The notes under the pieces are model-generated. The model did not search any database. It saw nothing but the letters and a program-made list of their open reading frames with translations, and was not told the origin of the DNA. A stretch of DNA of 64,000 nucleotides from a virus: positions 1 to 64,000 of IMG/VR virus record IMGVR_UViG_3300036884_000495. One strand, written 5' to 3'. Position numbers and translations under genes: made by a program. Below, piece after piece: positions 48,986-57,279 of the stretch. Every line of letters begins with the position of its first letter. Within the stretch, counting starts at the first letter, position 1.

Positions 48986-49002
48986 AAAACTCCATAGGCA
49001 AA

Positions 49003-49037
49003 GAAAACCCCCGCACCGGAAAACCGGCACGGGGGTT
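49003..49037 (-). terminator. Hairpin with U-tract directly before the polymerase gene
   Basis: A stem of AACCCCCG with CGGGGGTT plus an inner CCGG/CCGG part and an A/T loop (49006-49037) is followed on the minus strand by TTTTCTTTG, then GGAG and the ATG 18-20 nt later. It should end the transcript of 49052-50500, yet no separate polymerase promoter is visible. Confidence 0.75.
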
Positions 49038-49051
49038 GTTTCAGGTTTCTA

Positions 49052-50500
49052 TCAGCGCTGTCCTGGATACGGCATGCCCGGCGCCGGATACCCCTGTGGC
49101 GGGTAGTAGGGTGCGGGTTGCTGCGCCGGGGGCTGCTGCACCTGTGAGTAGCCGGGGGGCTGCATGTATGCCGGCGGGGGCATGTAGCCGTTCGGAACCA
49201 TCTGTGTCTGGGGCGCTTGCATGTAGCCGCCCGCGGGTTGCTGCACCTGGGGTGCGTAAGCCTGCGGATGGTTCTGTTGCTGCCAGTGCGGCGCCGGAGC
49301 TTGTTGCACGGGGGCAGCAAGAGGAGGTATCGCCGACTGGTCCCCTGTAATCAGCGGGATCCCCCACAATTCCGCCTGCTTCTCGAGCGACGTAGGTGTG
49401 TACTTTGCGAGCAGATCCAAGGGCGCGGGCATCGGTCCCGGGCCTTGGAAGGGGCACGGATTGGAGCGATCGAGGATCTGCAGATTGGTCTGTTGCCCGT
49501 CGCCGCTCTTCACAGCCCACAGCTGGAAGTAGACGTCGAACAGAGTCGCGCGCCGTGGTTGCAAGACCTTGTCCGGGGTGCTGTATTGCGCGCACACCGG
49601 GCAAGCCACGAGCTCTTGAATGAGACCCTTGTGTGCACAGACAGGGCACGTGTACGGCTTCGATTCCAGCTCCTCACGCTGTTGCGGGGTGAGCGTGGAG
49701 TTCTGTGGGTCGTACACTTGGTGCTGGCACTGCGGGTTGCTACACACCTTGCTCACGCAACGGATGGACCCTTTCGTTCCACACGTTGCACAGTCGTGCA
49801 TGATGGTCTGGTCCATGTACTGGACCAGGGTGTCCTTGTGAGTGACGCTCATCGGCCACGCAACGAGACGACCCACACTGCTTTCGTACTGGTTGCGACG
49901 TGGGTCGTTGGCCGCGTCGAAGCTCTGTACGGGCTCCCAATCCAAGAATGGATCCTGCGTACCCTGCTTTAGCACTGGAGCGCCGTTGGCCCCGATGCGC
50001 GGAAGTTTGAGCCACAGTCCCGTGTCGTACCAGTTGAATGCGTACATGGGTCTGCTGGACATGCGATTCGGCCCGCGGCTTTGGTCGCCCCGGTTCTTTT
50101 TCTCACGACGTGCGCGCACGTCTTCCCAGAACACCTGGCATCCGATACAGGGTTCTGCTTTGTTCTTTGCGTCGTAGTACGGGCCCGCGCTGCAGATGGC
50201 GCCGCGCTTGTTAGCGGCGTAGTAGTGCTCGCGGAACATGACGTACTCGAGGGTGACCATCTGCACGCTGTCATCGTCACAGATGTCAGGCTGCGTGTAC
50301 TCGCCGGGGATGAAGCGCCCTGTGCGGTGATGGTCCGTGGGTACCTTGAATTGATCTTGCCAGTAGGCGCTGTTCCCTGTGGAACGGCTTGCGCGGTTTT
50401 GCGCCACTTGATTCTTGCGCACCTTGTCTCGTTGAGACATCGTGCCGGATCCGAATGGGGCGATGCCCGCTGCGTCTCGTGGGTCTTTTCCAAAGCTCAT
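49052..50500 (-). CDS. Multi-zinc-ribbon replication protein with P/Q-rich tail
   Basis: 482 aa, ATG with AGGAGG upstream. The N-terminal half includes a Gln/Asp-rich beta part (FIPGEYTQPDICDDDSVQMV). Several CxxC pairs lie in two clusters (CIGC; CATCGTKGSIRCVSKVC with CQH; CPVCAHKGLIQELVACPVC), fitting at least two zinc ribbons. Residues about 390-482 are Pro/Gln/Tyr-rich and unordered. Placed between primase and polymerase, it is a candidate single-stranded DNA-binding protein, though it lacks a recognisable OB signature. Confidence 0.6.
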   Translation of the reverse strand: MSFGKDPRDAAGIAPFGSGTMSQRDKVRKNQVAQNRASRSTGNSAYWQDQFKVPTDHHRTGRFIPGEYTQPDICDDDSVQMVTLEYVMFREHYYAANKRGAICSAGPYYDAKNKAEPCIGCQVFWEDVRARREKKNRGDQSRGPNRMSSRPMYAFNWYDTGLWLKLPRIGANGAPVLKQGTQDPFLDWEPVQSFDAANDPRRNQYESSVGRLVAWPMSVTHKDTLVQYMDQTIMHDCATCGTKGSIRCVSKVCSNPQCQHQVYDPQNSTLTPQQREELESKPYTCPVCAHKGLIQELVACPVCAQYSTPDKVLQPRRATLFDVYFQLWAVKSGDGQQTNLQILDRSNPCPFQGPGPMPAPLDLLAKYTPTSLEKQAELWGIPLITGDQSAIPPLAAPVQQAPAPHWQQQNHPQAYAPQVQQPAGGYMQAPQTQMVPNGYMPPPAYMQPPGYSQVQQPPAQQPAPYYPPQGYPAPGMPYPGQR

Positions 50501-50530
50501 TGTGAGCCTCCTGTAATTGACATTGTGTCG

Positions 50531-50544
50531 TCCATTTATATGCC
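50531..50544 (-). promoter_or_regulatory. Possible leftward -10 element (GGCATATAAATGGA)
   Basis: TATAAA follows GGCA on the minus strand in the short gap before 49052-50500, recalling the GGYATAA elements, though the GAAGG part is missing. Confidence 0.35.
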
Positions 50545-50545
50545 G

Positions 50546-51577
50546 TTACGGCGTTGTGATCGGGGCGGTGCCCGTACGTTTCATAAGCCAAGCTTCTGCA
50601 TCGACTGCATCGAAGAACTGTTCCCAGATCTCCTCCGCAGTTAAGTTGTCTGGCTGCGCGTGATCGTCATCCGCGAGCCTGTAAGGATATTCGATGACAT
50701 GCGCATCGATAGTAGAACCGTGGTCACGCATGGTCTTGCAAGCGTCGTAAGTGCCTGTGATGCCGGCATCATTGTTGTCCAAGAAGAAGTACACCCGGCC
50801 GTCGAACTTCTCAATAAGCCAGCGTTGTTCCCACGAAAGATAAGAGCCCATAAGGGCGACCACGTTGCGTATTCCCGCTTGCCACACCCACATGCACGCC
50901 TTGTAGCCTTCTACAACTACTAGGTGCTTCTGTGACGGCGTGTTGTGCGCCTGCTGCGCGGAGTAGATCGTGTGCAGGTTGTACAAGACCTTTCGCTTAT
51001 CCCAAGAGATGCGTGCAGGCAAGCCCCACTTCGTGTACTCGCGATCGTAGATCTTGTAGCGAGGGCGTGTGCCCTCGTAGATTGTGCGCCCGTTGATGGC
51101 TACAAGGCGCCCTTCAACATCGTATATGGGGTAGGTAATGCGCCCATGCCACCTGTCGTAGCCCACATCAAAGTGCCGGATGGTTTGCTCTTCAAAACCG
51201 TTGGCTAACAATGACGTGAGCGTGTACCCGTCGAAGTGCCCAAGTACGCTCTCGTCTAACGGAGAGAGGGAGAAGACTCCAGGGTCCGACGTACTGGGCG
51301 CCGCGGGTGCTGCCCTTCTCGCCTCCGTAAGGAGCTCCTTGTACTGGAGGTCCATCATGGCGCGAGATACGCCCACACCCCGAAGGAATGTGTACAGGTT
51401 TCCCTTCGCGTGGCAGGAGTGACAGAAGTACACCCCGTTCAAGACGTTCATCGCGAACGATGGCGTGTTGTCCTCATGAAAAGGACACAACGACATGATG
51501 TTCTCAGCACCCGAGGGCCGCACATTCTGCAGGTACTTCTGCGCGATGTCTAGGATCTCGGTGCGCGTATCAAGCAT
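50546..51577 (-). CDS. dnaG: DnaG-type primase
   Basis: 343 aa, starting 8 nt inside the helicase end. CHC2-type zinc site: CPFH (31-34) with CHSC (52-55), followed by the primase region and a TOPRIM fold: VVVEGYKACMW (Glu223) and YFFLDNNDAG (Asp267, Asp270). It is short compared with bacterial DnaG (about 580) and lacks the helicase-binding domain. It makes RNA primers and works with the DnaB-like protein encoded upstream. Confidence 0.9.
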   Translation of the reverse strand: MLDTRTEILDIAQKYLQNVRPSGAENIMSLCPFHEDNTPSFAMNVLNGVYFCHSCHAKGNLYTFLRGVGVSRAMMDLQYKELLTEARRAAPAAPSTSDPGVFSLSPLDESVLGHFDGYTLTSLLANGFEEQTIRHFDVGYDRWHGRITYPIYDVEGRLVAINGRTIYEGTRPRYKIYDREYTKWGLPARISWDKRKVLYNLHTIYSAQQAHNTPSQKHLVVVEGYKACMWVWQAGIRNVVALMGSYLSWEQRWLIEKFDGRVYFFLDNNDAGITGTYDACKTMRDHGSTIDAHVIEYPYRLADDDHAQPDNLTAEEIWEQFFDAVDAEAWLMKRTGTAPITTP

Positions 51578-52973
51578 GGGAGATGAGCCCGGCGACGTCT
51601 GCCGCCGCCTTATTCACTTCCGCAGCATCCTTCTTCTTGGTAAGCGCTCGCGCAGGTTTGGCGCCTTTCGCTTCCGAGCTCGCTGCATCTACTTTCAGCG
51701 CGGCCTCCGCTTCCTTCTCGGAGAGCTCGCCGTAGTAGCCAAAGTTGACTGCAGGCATCCCATAGATGCGCAGCCCTCGCAGCTTGTATCGGCGGCTGGC
51801 GCCACCCATAACAAGTGCGAGCGTATTCGCGCCCTTTTTCCACTCGTTGACGATACGAATCAACATCGTGGCGTCTTGGGCAAGAGAGTCAGAGAACGCC
51901 ACTTCCTCGGTGTTCGCCTCCTCGTTCTTTGCGGCTTCACGGTTCGCTTGTACGGTGGCGATGACGGGGATCTTCTTGCGCAGAACCAGTTGGCGCATGG
52001 CGCGACTGACACTGGCGACGCGCTCGTTGTTCTTCTTGGAGCCACTCGCGTCGCTCATAAGGTACATGCCATCCACGAAGATGGCGTGCGGTTGGTACTT
52101 CTCGACTTTCGATTCGAGCCAGGCGACCGTGTCCTGCCCTTGCTTGACGTCCTGCGCGGACAGGCACACGACTACCTGCTGCAGTCGCATGCAGTCCAAG
52201 AAAGACAGCACGATAGCGAAGTTGGCGCGCTCTTCGGGGGTCAGGCGGGCGCCTACGAAGTTCTCGTAGGACACCCCCGCAAGTAAGCAACCAATGCGTT
52301 CGAAGATCTCGTCGGCATCCATCTCCTTGGAGTAGATCAACAGACGGTAATCGGCGCTGGCGTTGATGATCGTGGCCGCCACATAGCAAAGTATCCACGA
52401 CTTCATACTTTTCGGCCTTCCATAAAATATGATATAGTCTGTACTCCGTACGCCGAGCGTGGCCTCTTGTAGGGGCGGCCATGGCCATGGGAAGACGGAG
52501 ACGCGCTCCCCCTTCTCTGCACCGCAGTAGTCGCCCCATACGCGCTCCATCGCGTCGGCGATATGCACGTCCACCTTCTTTGGTGTGCACTCGTTGCGAA
52601 GTCGTGCGGCAGTCTCCTGCAGCATGCTCACAGCATCTACGGGCGCGGAATCTATCAGCTCGTTTGCAGCAACTATGAGGCGCTTGCTCTCGACTCTGAT
52701 CCTATCTAGGCGCACCTCGTGGCATAGGGCCTCGGTGGTCATCGTAGGGTCGTCGCAGAGATGAAAGTGGGGGAATATCTGCTGTAGCGCGTTTGGTCCC
52801 CACACGCTGCCGGCAGTCTCTGGCGCCGAGTGGTACGCGATGATTTGTGTGTAGTAGCCCTTTGGCTCCCCCATCGTGAAGTCATCGGGCGTGATGCCCC
52901 ACTGGATGACGCGGTTTAGGTCACCGCTACGAACGATCCGCGCGACCAGCTGATGCTGAAATGAGTAGGACAT
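51570..52973 (-). CDS. dnaB: DnaB-type replicative helicase
   Basis: 467 aa; ATG 52973 is chosen over an in-frame TTG at 52979. The C-terminal RecA-like core has Walker A GRPKSMKS (185-192), the DnaB-like motif YSKEMDADEIFERI, Walker B HAIFVDG (296-302) and QANREAAKNEE. The N-terminal 140 residues are helical. The tail is Ala/Lys-rich and unordered. It unwinds DNA at the fork together with the primase and polymerase. Confidence 0.9.
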   Translation of the reverse strand: MSYSFQHQLVARIVRSGDLNRVIQWGITPDDFTMGEPKGYYTQIIAYHSAPETAGSVWGPNALQQIFPHFHLCDDPTMTTEALCHEVRLDRIRVESKRLIVAANELIDSAPVDAVSMLQETAARLRNECTPKKVDVHIADAMERVWGDYCGAEKGERVSVFPWPWPPLQEATLGVRSTDYIIFYGRPKSMKSWILCYVAATIINASADYRLLIYSKEMDADEIFERIGCLLAGVSYENFVGARLTPEERANFAIVLSFLDCMRLQQVVVCLSAQDVKQGQDTVAWLESKVEKYQPHAIFVDGMYLMSDASGSKKNNERVASVSRAMRQLVLRKKIPVIATVQANREAAKNEEANTEEVAFSDSLAQDATMLIRIVNEWKKGANTLALVMGGASRRYKLRGLRIYGMPAVNFGYYGELSEKEAEAALKVDAASSEAKGAKPARALTKKKDAAEVNKAAADVAGLISHA

Positions 52974-52979
52974 CGTCAA

Positions 52980-53078
52980 TCACTCTTTCACTAGTAGGCA
53001 CTTCCAGCGCCTGCCGTGTTTTATGTTGTTGATCACGGCGCAAGTTGTAAGGAATATGACATCTACTAACTTCTCCAA
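52980..53078 (-). CDS. 32-aa membrane micro-protein (or readthrough of 53145-53483)
   Basis: TTG 53078 to TGA 52982. The product (EKLVDVIFLTTCAVINNIKH...) has one short hydrophobic helix and a basic end. The ribosome site is weak. The same frame is open back through the amber stop of 53145-53483, so it could instead be a readthrough tail. The stop lies 6 nt before the helicase start. Confidence 0.35.
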   Translation of the reverse strand: MEKLVDVIFLTTCAVINNIKHGRRWKCLLVKE

Positions 53079-53087
53079 GATGGTTAT

Positions 53088-53132
53088 GCCCCACTCACCC
53101 CGGACCTTTTTGCGATCCGAGGTGAGTGGGGC
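53088..53132. repeat. 12-bp perfect inverted repeat with inner stem
   Basis: GCCCCACTCACC (53088-53099) pairs with GGTGAGTGGGGC (53121-53132); a CGGA/TCCG stem lies inside. It sits between the amber stop of 53145-53483 and the helicase gene. It has no clear U-tract for a terminator on the minus strand. Confidence 0.7.
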
Positions 53133-53144
53133 AACGTCGTGTTG

Positions 53145-53483
53145 CTAGAAGCTGGCGACGCCGTCGTCGGAGAGGAACTCCCCTAGACCTGCGGGTGCCT
53201 CTCTTCTCTTTGCCGTCGGTTTGCCAGGGGCGTCAGGGACGTCAGTACCGCCCTCGAATACAACCCGCGCGACATCCTGCTCGAGGCTTTGAATCACCTG
53301 ACGTATGAGCGCCGTGGTTTCCTCGCTCCAGACGTTGCCCCCGAAGGTCAGGCGGGACTTCGTACCCAGTACGGGGTCTGTGAGCGCGATTACAACGTGC
53401 GTCTCCGTCGGGTCCTTTATGAAGTCGAGTTCCAGCTTCACAAGGGATAGGCGCGTGAGCTTGCTGATTCCGTCGATGGACAT
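53145..53483 (-). CDS. Hypothetical replication-operon protein
   Basis: 112 aa, ATG 53483 after TAGGATAGG. Beta-rich N-terminus (LSLVKLELDFIKDPTETHVVIALTD) and helical middle (EETTALIRQVIQSLEQD), ending in a low-complexity tail (PDAPGKPTAKRREAP). No family is recognised. The TAG stop is followed by an open frame and a hairpin. Confidence 0.6.
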   Translation of the reverse strand: MSIDGISKLTRLSLVKLELDFIKDPTETHVVIALTDPVLGTKSRLTFGGNVWSEETTALIRQVIQSLEQDVARVVFEGGTDVPDAPGKPTAKRREAPAGLGEFLSDDGVASF

Positions 53484-53487
53484 TCGC

Positions 53488-53808
53488 CTATCCTACCGGT
53501 GGGAGTTCGAGGGCGTCCGCGGCTTGGTTCACCAGGCGCTTTGCGATGATGAAGGCGGCCTCGGAAGTGAACGAGATACAGGCCTCCGTGCTCGGACAGG
53601 GGCACGTAATTGTAACGGTTACGCGTGCCCGTGAATAGTCCGCAGAAGCAGTAGAGAGTGAGAACGACACGGAGGCCGGGGCGGCCTCCTGTTGTATGTG
53701 CGCAAGTTTCGCCATCTGCGCGAAGGGGTCGAAAGCTAACGGCCCGCCCTGTACTTCAGGAGCCATGCCGTATCTCTCGAACATGGCACGCCAGGTAGGC
53801 TCCGTCAT
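53488..53808 (-). CDS. Hypothetical protein
   Basis: 106 aa, start overlapping the upstream stop (ATGA). A helical N-terminus (WRAMFERYGMAPEVQ) leads to a beta part (ASVSFSLSTASADYSRARVT) and a helical end. Three Cys lie close (ITCPCPSTEACISF). Unknown function. Confidence 0.55.
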   Translation of the reverse strand: MTEPTWRAMFERYGMAPEVQGGPLAFDPFAQMAKLAHIQQEAAPASVSFSLSTASADYSRARVTVTITCPCPSTEACISFTSEAAFIIAKRLVNQAADALELPPVG

Positions 53809-54233
53809 GGCAGGCCCACCGACTTCGGCGTGTGGTACATCTGCGTTTCTGAGACGGTCTCGTCCATAATGTTCTGGGGTACGAGACCTTGCGCGGCCGC
53901 GAGTTGCAGCTTCTTCGCGTCGACTTTGTACGCCACTGCGAAGGCAACGGAGCCGCCTACGGTGATGTACAGGGGGCGCCCCAGCGCATCGTGTAGTGCC
54001 TTGCCATCTACGGCAGGTCTCTTCGAATAAAGATCAAAGTCGCCGCAGGAGACCTGCTGCGCGCGTACTACCTTGTCCGCGGCTTCGAGCTTCTGGTTGT
54101 AGTCCTCAACGAGCTGCATGAGCATGTCGTAGTAGGCGCTGTTGGCTGCTTTGAACTGCATCAGGCGCTGCTTTGCCTGATCAAAGGCAACTACTTCTGG
54201 GATGGCGGATGTGGGAACAACGTTGTGGCTCAT
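53805..54233 (-). CDS. Hypothetical protein
   Basis: 142 aa, ATG with GAGGAG upstream, directly after the uracil-DNA glycosylase gene. Helical first half (DQAKQRLMQFKAANSAYYDM, LVEDYNQKLEAADKVV), then a beta part (PLYITVGGSVAFAVAYKVD). No recognised domain; location suggests a replication or repair role. Confidence 0.6.
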   Translation of the reverse strand: MSHNVVPTSAIPEVVAFDQAKQRLMQFKAANSAYYDMLMQLVEDYNQKLEAADKVVRAQQVSCGDFDLYSKRPAVDGKALHDALGRPLYITVGGSVAFAVAYKVDAKKLQLAAAQGLVPQNIMDETVSETQMYHTPKSVGLP

Positions 54234-55103
54234 TCAATACTCCTCGTCGCTGGAGGCAGCGGCGTCGATTTGTTCCATGCTTACGGCTTCACCGGGTAGC
54301 GTCTCGCCGAAGACGACGCGTACATATTCGTTGTAGACCTTGCGTACGTTAGTCATCCCCCTCGCGAATCGATCCTTGGGGCTACCGAGTGCGTTGTCTG
54401 CGGCGCTGCGCAGAACGAAGGAGGGGTGAAGTAACGGGATGACTGGGTACTCCACGACGTCTTGTTCGGTGTTCGCGACCCACTCTTTGCGCACCCGGTG
54501 GTGCCAAACACCTTTCGGAGTAAGAACGGCTTTGAATCCCGCGCCGGGTAAGCGCAGGACAGTACCGGGTTCTCCAGAGGCGTCTGCGCGTAGGTCCCCA
54601 GATTCCATGAGGATCTTCACAGGCCGGCCCAGGATTGTCTCCGCGGCGGCGCCCCCAAGGGTCACGATGAGGATTGGGTCGACTGTGTAGATCTCTTGAT
54701 GTAGTCGGTCGAAGCAGGCCGCCCGCTGCTTGGGGGTGGGTGCTTCGTCTTGATCTACGGGCGTTGACTTGCCGTTGCGCGTGCTAAAGCGCTGATGGCC
54801 CTCGTTATCGTATTGGTAGGCGAAGCTACGGCAGCTCACGGTATTCGTGATGTAAAAGTGGTGCAGTTCGATCTGCTTGAGGATGGTGCGTAGAAACACC
54901 CCACTCTTTCCAACAAAGGGGCGCCCCTCGGCGTCCTCTTCGCGGCCAGGGCCTTCGCCAATAAACATAACCCCACCGGGGGTGCCCTCGCCAAAGACGA
55001 AGGCGCCGCCAGTTGATTGTCGTACTTCACCGAGATTGCAGGCAGTGCATGCCTCCCACTCCTGGCGAAGTACAGTCAGATTCTTTCGTGCATCAGGTAA
55101 CAA
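54234..55103 (-). CDS. Uracil-DNA glycosylase (family 4/5-like)
   Basis: 289 aa from a TTG start at 55103 with AGGAGG 8 nt upstream. It has the family 4 pattern: N-terminal CTAC (19-22), VMFIGEGPGREEDAEGRPFVG (45-65, water-activating GEGPG) and LLHPSFV near the end. Additional Cys in VSCRS and RAACFD could complete a 4Fe-4S site. Family 4/5 enzymes remove uracil from DNA. Longer than typical family 4 (about 200 aa) due to inserted loops. Confidence 0.8.
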   Translation of the reverse strand: MLPDARKNLTVLRQEWEACTACNLGEVRQSTGGAFVFGEGTPGGVMFIGEGPGREEDAEGRPFVGKSGVFLRTILKQIELHHFYITNTVSCRSFAYQYDNEGHQRFSTRNGKSTPVDQDEAPTPKQRAACFDRLHQEIYTVDPILIVTLGGAAAETILGRPVKILMESGDLRADASGEPGTVLRLPGAGFKAVLTPKGVWHHRVRKEWVANTEQDVVEYPVIPLLHPSFVLRSAADNALGSPKDRFARGMTNVRKVYNEYVRVVFGETLPGEAVSMEQIDAAASSDEEY

Positions 55104-55548
55104 GTTTCGGTCCTCCTTGCGGGATCGTTTGTGCCACCTGGATGCCTGCCTTTTTCGCACGCGCATGCAGCATGGCCGCGAGGACGCGATCGTATAGCTC
55201 CTTGTAGCGCGCGCCCTTGTCTTCCATGTCCGCGAACAGCCGCAAGTTCGCAATCTGGTACACGTTGATGTCGACCGTGCTGTCTTCCTGGTCTACGGGC
55301 GTGCACGTGGCTTGGTAGCCTTCCTGCAGTCCGGGGCCTTGGGGTGTCATCGCGGGGATAAGGACTGCGTTGCAGTGCAGTTCGATGGCGTCGTACACGA
55401 CGCACGGAACAACGTCGCGTGTGAGCGCGATGCCATCCTCTTCGTAGATCCGCATGGGAGCAATACGACCGACAAGGCGGCGAGTGCCGCTGTCGACTAT
55501 TGCCCAAACAAGTTTGTCGTCGCCTGCATTTTGTTCTTTGATCGCCAT
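55093..55548 (-). CDS. Hypothetical protein
   Basis: 151 aa; the ATG at 55548 lies 52 nt inside the helicase gene, with only a weak ribosome site. Beta-rich first half (KLVWAIVDSGTRRLVGRIAP, YDAIELHCNAVLIPAM), helical end (DKGARYKELYDRVLAAMLHA). The first 60 residues resemble an SH3-like or Sm-like strand pattern (VGRIAPMRIYEEDGIAL). Coupled with the downstream glycosylase. Function unknown. Confidence 0.6.
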   Translation of the reverse strand: MAIKEQNAGDDKLVWAIVDSGTRRLVGRIAPMRIYEEDGIALTRDVVPCVVYDAIELHCNAVLIPAMTPQGPGLQEGYQATCTPVDQEDSTVDINVYQIANLRLFADMEDKGARYKELYDRVLAAMLHARAKKAGIQVAQTIPQGGPKLVT

Positions 55549-57266
55549 GTGTCGGGAAACCCTATGAGGACTGGTTCATACGGTCCGCCCGCCTCAGTAG
55601 GCCAGGACCGCAAGTGGTTTATCAGTTTACGGGCCATGCCAATGACAGGGCCGATGTTGTCTACGACAGCTAGAAGAACAGGTTGCTTCTTCCCAGGAAC
55701 GGGCCGTGTGGGCCGCCCTATGAGCTGCTGTAGTGCATTCGAATCAGAGAACAGCGACGACAGGATGACCGTGTCGAGGCGTGGGTTGTTCATACCCTCC
55801 TTGCCGTACTTCATGATGGAGAAGATGATGTCGCGTTCTTTTATGAACTTCTGGCGCGTGGCCGGCGGCACCGACTCTGTAAGCATGCCCACGTGCTTTA
55901 CTTCTTTCGTGAGCTGTTGGATGTACTGGCGCTGTCGCTTGGCAAGTTCGTTGTCAAGCTTTACGGCAACTTCGTGTTGCTTTAGCGACTGCAGGCATAG
56001 GTTCAAGGAAGCCTGTAGGGTGGCCGTGTCCGGCCCGCCTGCCGCCTTGGTGATCTGCGCATTGAGTGCCGCTATCTTTCGCTCAAGCTTCTCGCGGTCT
56101 CTCTTTTGCAGCAAGATTGGATTGAGCTGCTCTCCGATATCGGCGAGCGTGGGGAGGGGGATGTCTGTGTACAGCGGGTGTCCCGGGCGTTCCCAACAAG
56201 TAGCTAAGTTGACGATTTCTGCGACGCTGTTTCCAAGTAGCATCACCGTACGCCCGACGGCATGCGCCTCGTGTACAAGACGTAGCATTTGGTTCATCCG
56301 CTCTGGCCACTGCCCGTTGTAGGACGTGAGCTTCGAGAGGTGTACTTCTTGGTTGATGTCCATGACCTTGCCAGCCACCAGCGGGTCACGGAGATTGAGT
56401 TCGAGACCCGTCCACACGAAGCCGAAGGACGGCTGCATCAAGGGAGCCAAGTCTTTGATCAAGACAGGGCCTATGTGGCCTTCGGATAGAACATGCAGAC
56501 CGTCAGAGCGCTCTGGAGTTGCTGTCAACCCGTAGCGCGCTCCGTAGAACATGTCCGCGGTTTTGGAGAACATAGGCGCCGGACAGTGGTGCGCCTCCTC
56601 CCAGAAGATCTGCCCGAACCAACGGCGCGCTTCTTCTGGGATGGTGTCCGCCCAGTTGGCGATGGAGTGGTATGTGGCGAGTACGAGCCCCTTCTGCCAC
56701 TCCTTCTTTCCCTGGCCGAAGATGCCCACACCACCAGGCACGTCGAGGAGGGCCTCTACTTCGCCCATCCACTGGTGCAGAAGGTTGGTGTTGTCGATGA
56801 TGACGAGCGCGGGGACGCGCCCTTGTGCGATCTTCTCAAGGGCGATGACGGTCTTACCTCGTCCACAGGCGAGCTGTACAATACCACCGGGTGCACCGAG
56901 CATGGCATCTAGACTGCGCTGTTGGAGCGTCTCCCCCGTGGGCATCAGCACCTTCTTTCCGTCCACTAGCTGCAGTCGGTGATCGAGTTTGATTCGACTT
57001 TTGAAGTCGATGGTTTGGTGCGTGCGCGGGCGGCAATCGATCACGCGGCATGGAAGGCGCGTGGGGTCCCAGTGGTTCCGAGGAAGAAGCAGATGGTGCT
57101 GCGATTCTTTCCATAGGTAAAGAAGCCGCGTATGGCCTTCACCATACGCGGACGCGATCTCGTACGTGAGCGCGCTCTTTACGCTGTTTTGATCGACGTA
57201 CTTCTTGGGCACCCATAAGAACCTATCCAGATAGGCGCATTCTGGGTCCCTTCTTACAATGTACAT
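55497..57266 (-). CDS. SF2 DNA helicase (UvsW/type III restriction-like)
   Basis: 589 aa, ATG with GGAAGAACC upstream. Motifs in order: Q-like GETLQQRSLDAML, Walker A ACGRGKTV (133-140), motif Ia LVIIDNTNLLHQW, motif II WEEAHH (222-227), motif III LTATPERS (247-254), then RecA-like domain 2 ending with LSSLFSDSNALQQLIGRPTRP (motif VI). Like T4 UvsW it could remodel forks and R-loops. The N-terminal 100 residues are a separate domain. Confidence 0.85.
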   Translation of the reverse strand: MYIVRRDPECAYLDRFLWVPKKYVDQNSVKSALTYEIASAYGEGHTRLLYLWKESQHHLLLPRNHWDPTRLPCRVIDCRPRTHQTIDFKSRIKLDHRLQLVDGKKVLMPTGETLQQRSLDAMLGAPGGIVQLACGRGKTVIALEKIAQGRVPALVIIDNTNLLHQWMGEVEALLDVPGGVGIFGQGKKEWQKGLVLATYHSIANWADTIPEEARRWFGQIFWEEAHHCPAPMFSKTADMFYGARYGLTATPERSDGLHVLSEGHIGPVLIKDLAPLMQPSFGFVWTGLELNLRDPLVAGKVMDINQEVHLSKLTSYNGQWPERMNQMLRLVHEAHAVGRTVMLLGNSVAEIVNLATCWERPGHPLYTDIPLPTLADIGEQLNPILLQKRDREKLERKIAALNAQITKAAGGPDTATLQASLNLCLQSLKQHEVAVKLDNELAKRQRQYIQQLTKEVKHVGMLTESVPPATRQKFIKERDIIFSIMKYGKEGMNNPRLDTVILSSLFSDSNALQQLIGRPTRPVPGKKQPVLLAVVDNIGPVIGMARKLINHLRSWPTEAGGPYEPVLIGFPDTWRSKNKMQATTNLFGQ

Positions 57267-57279
57267 GGTTCTTCCGAAC

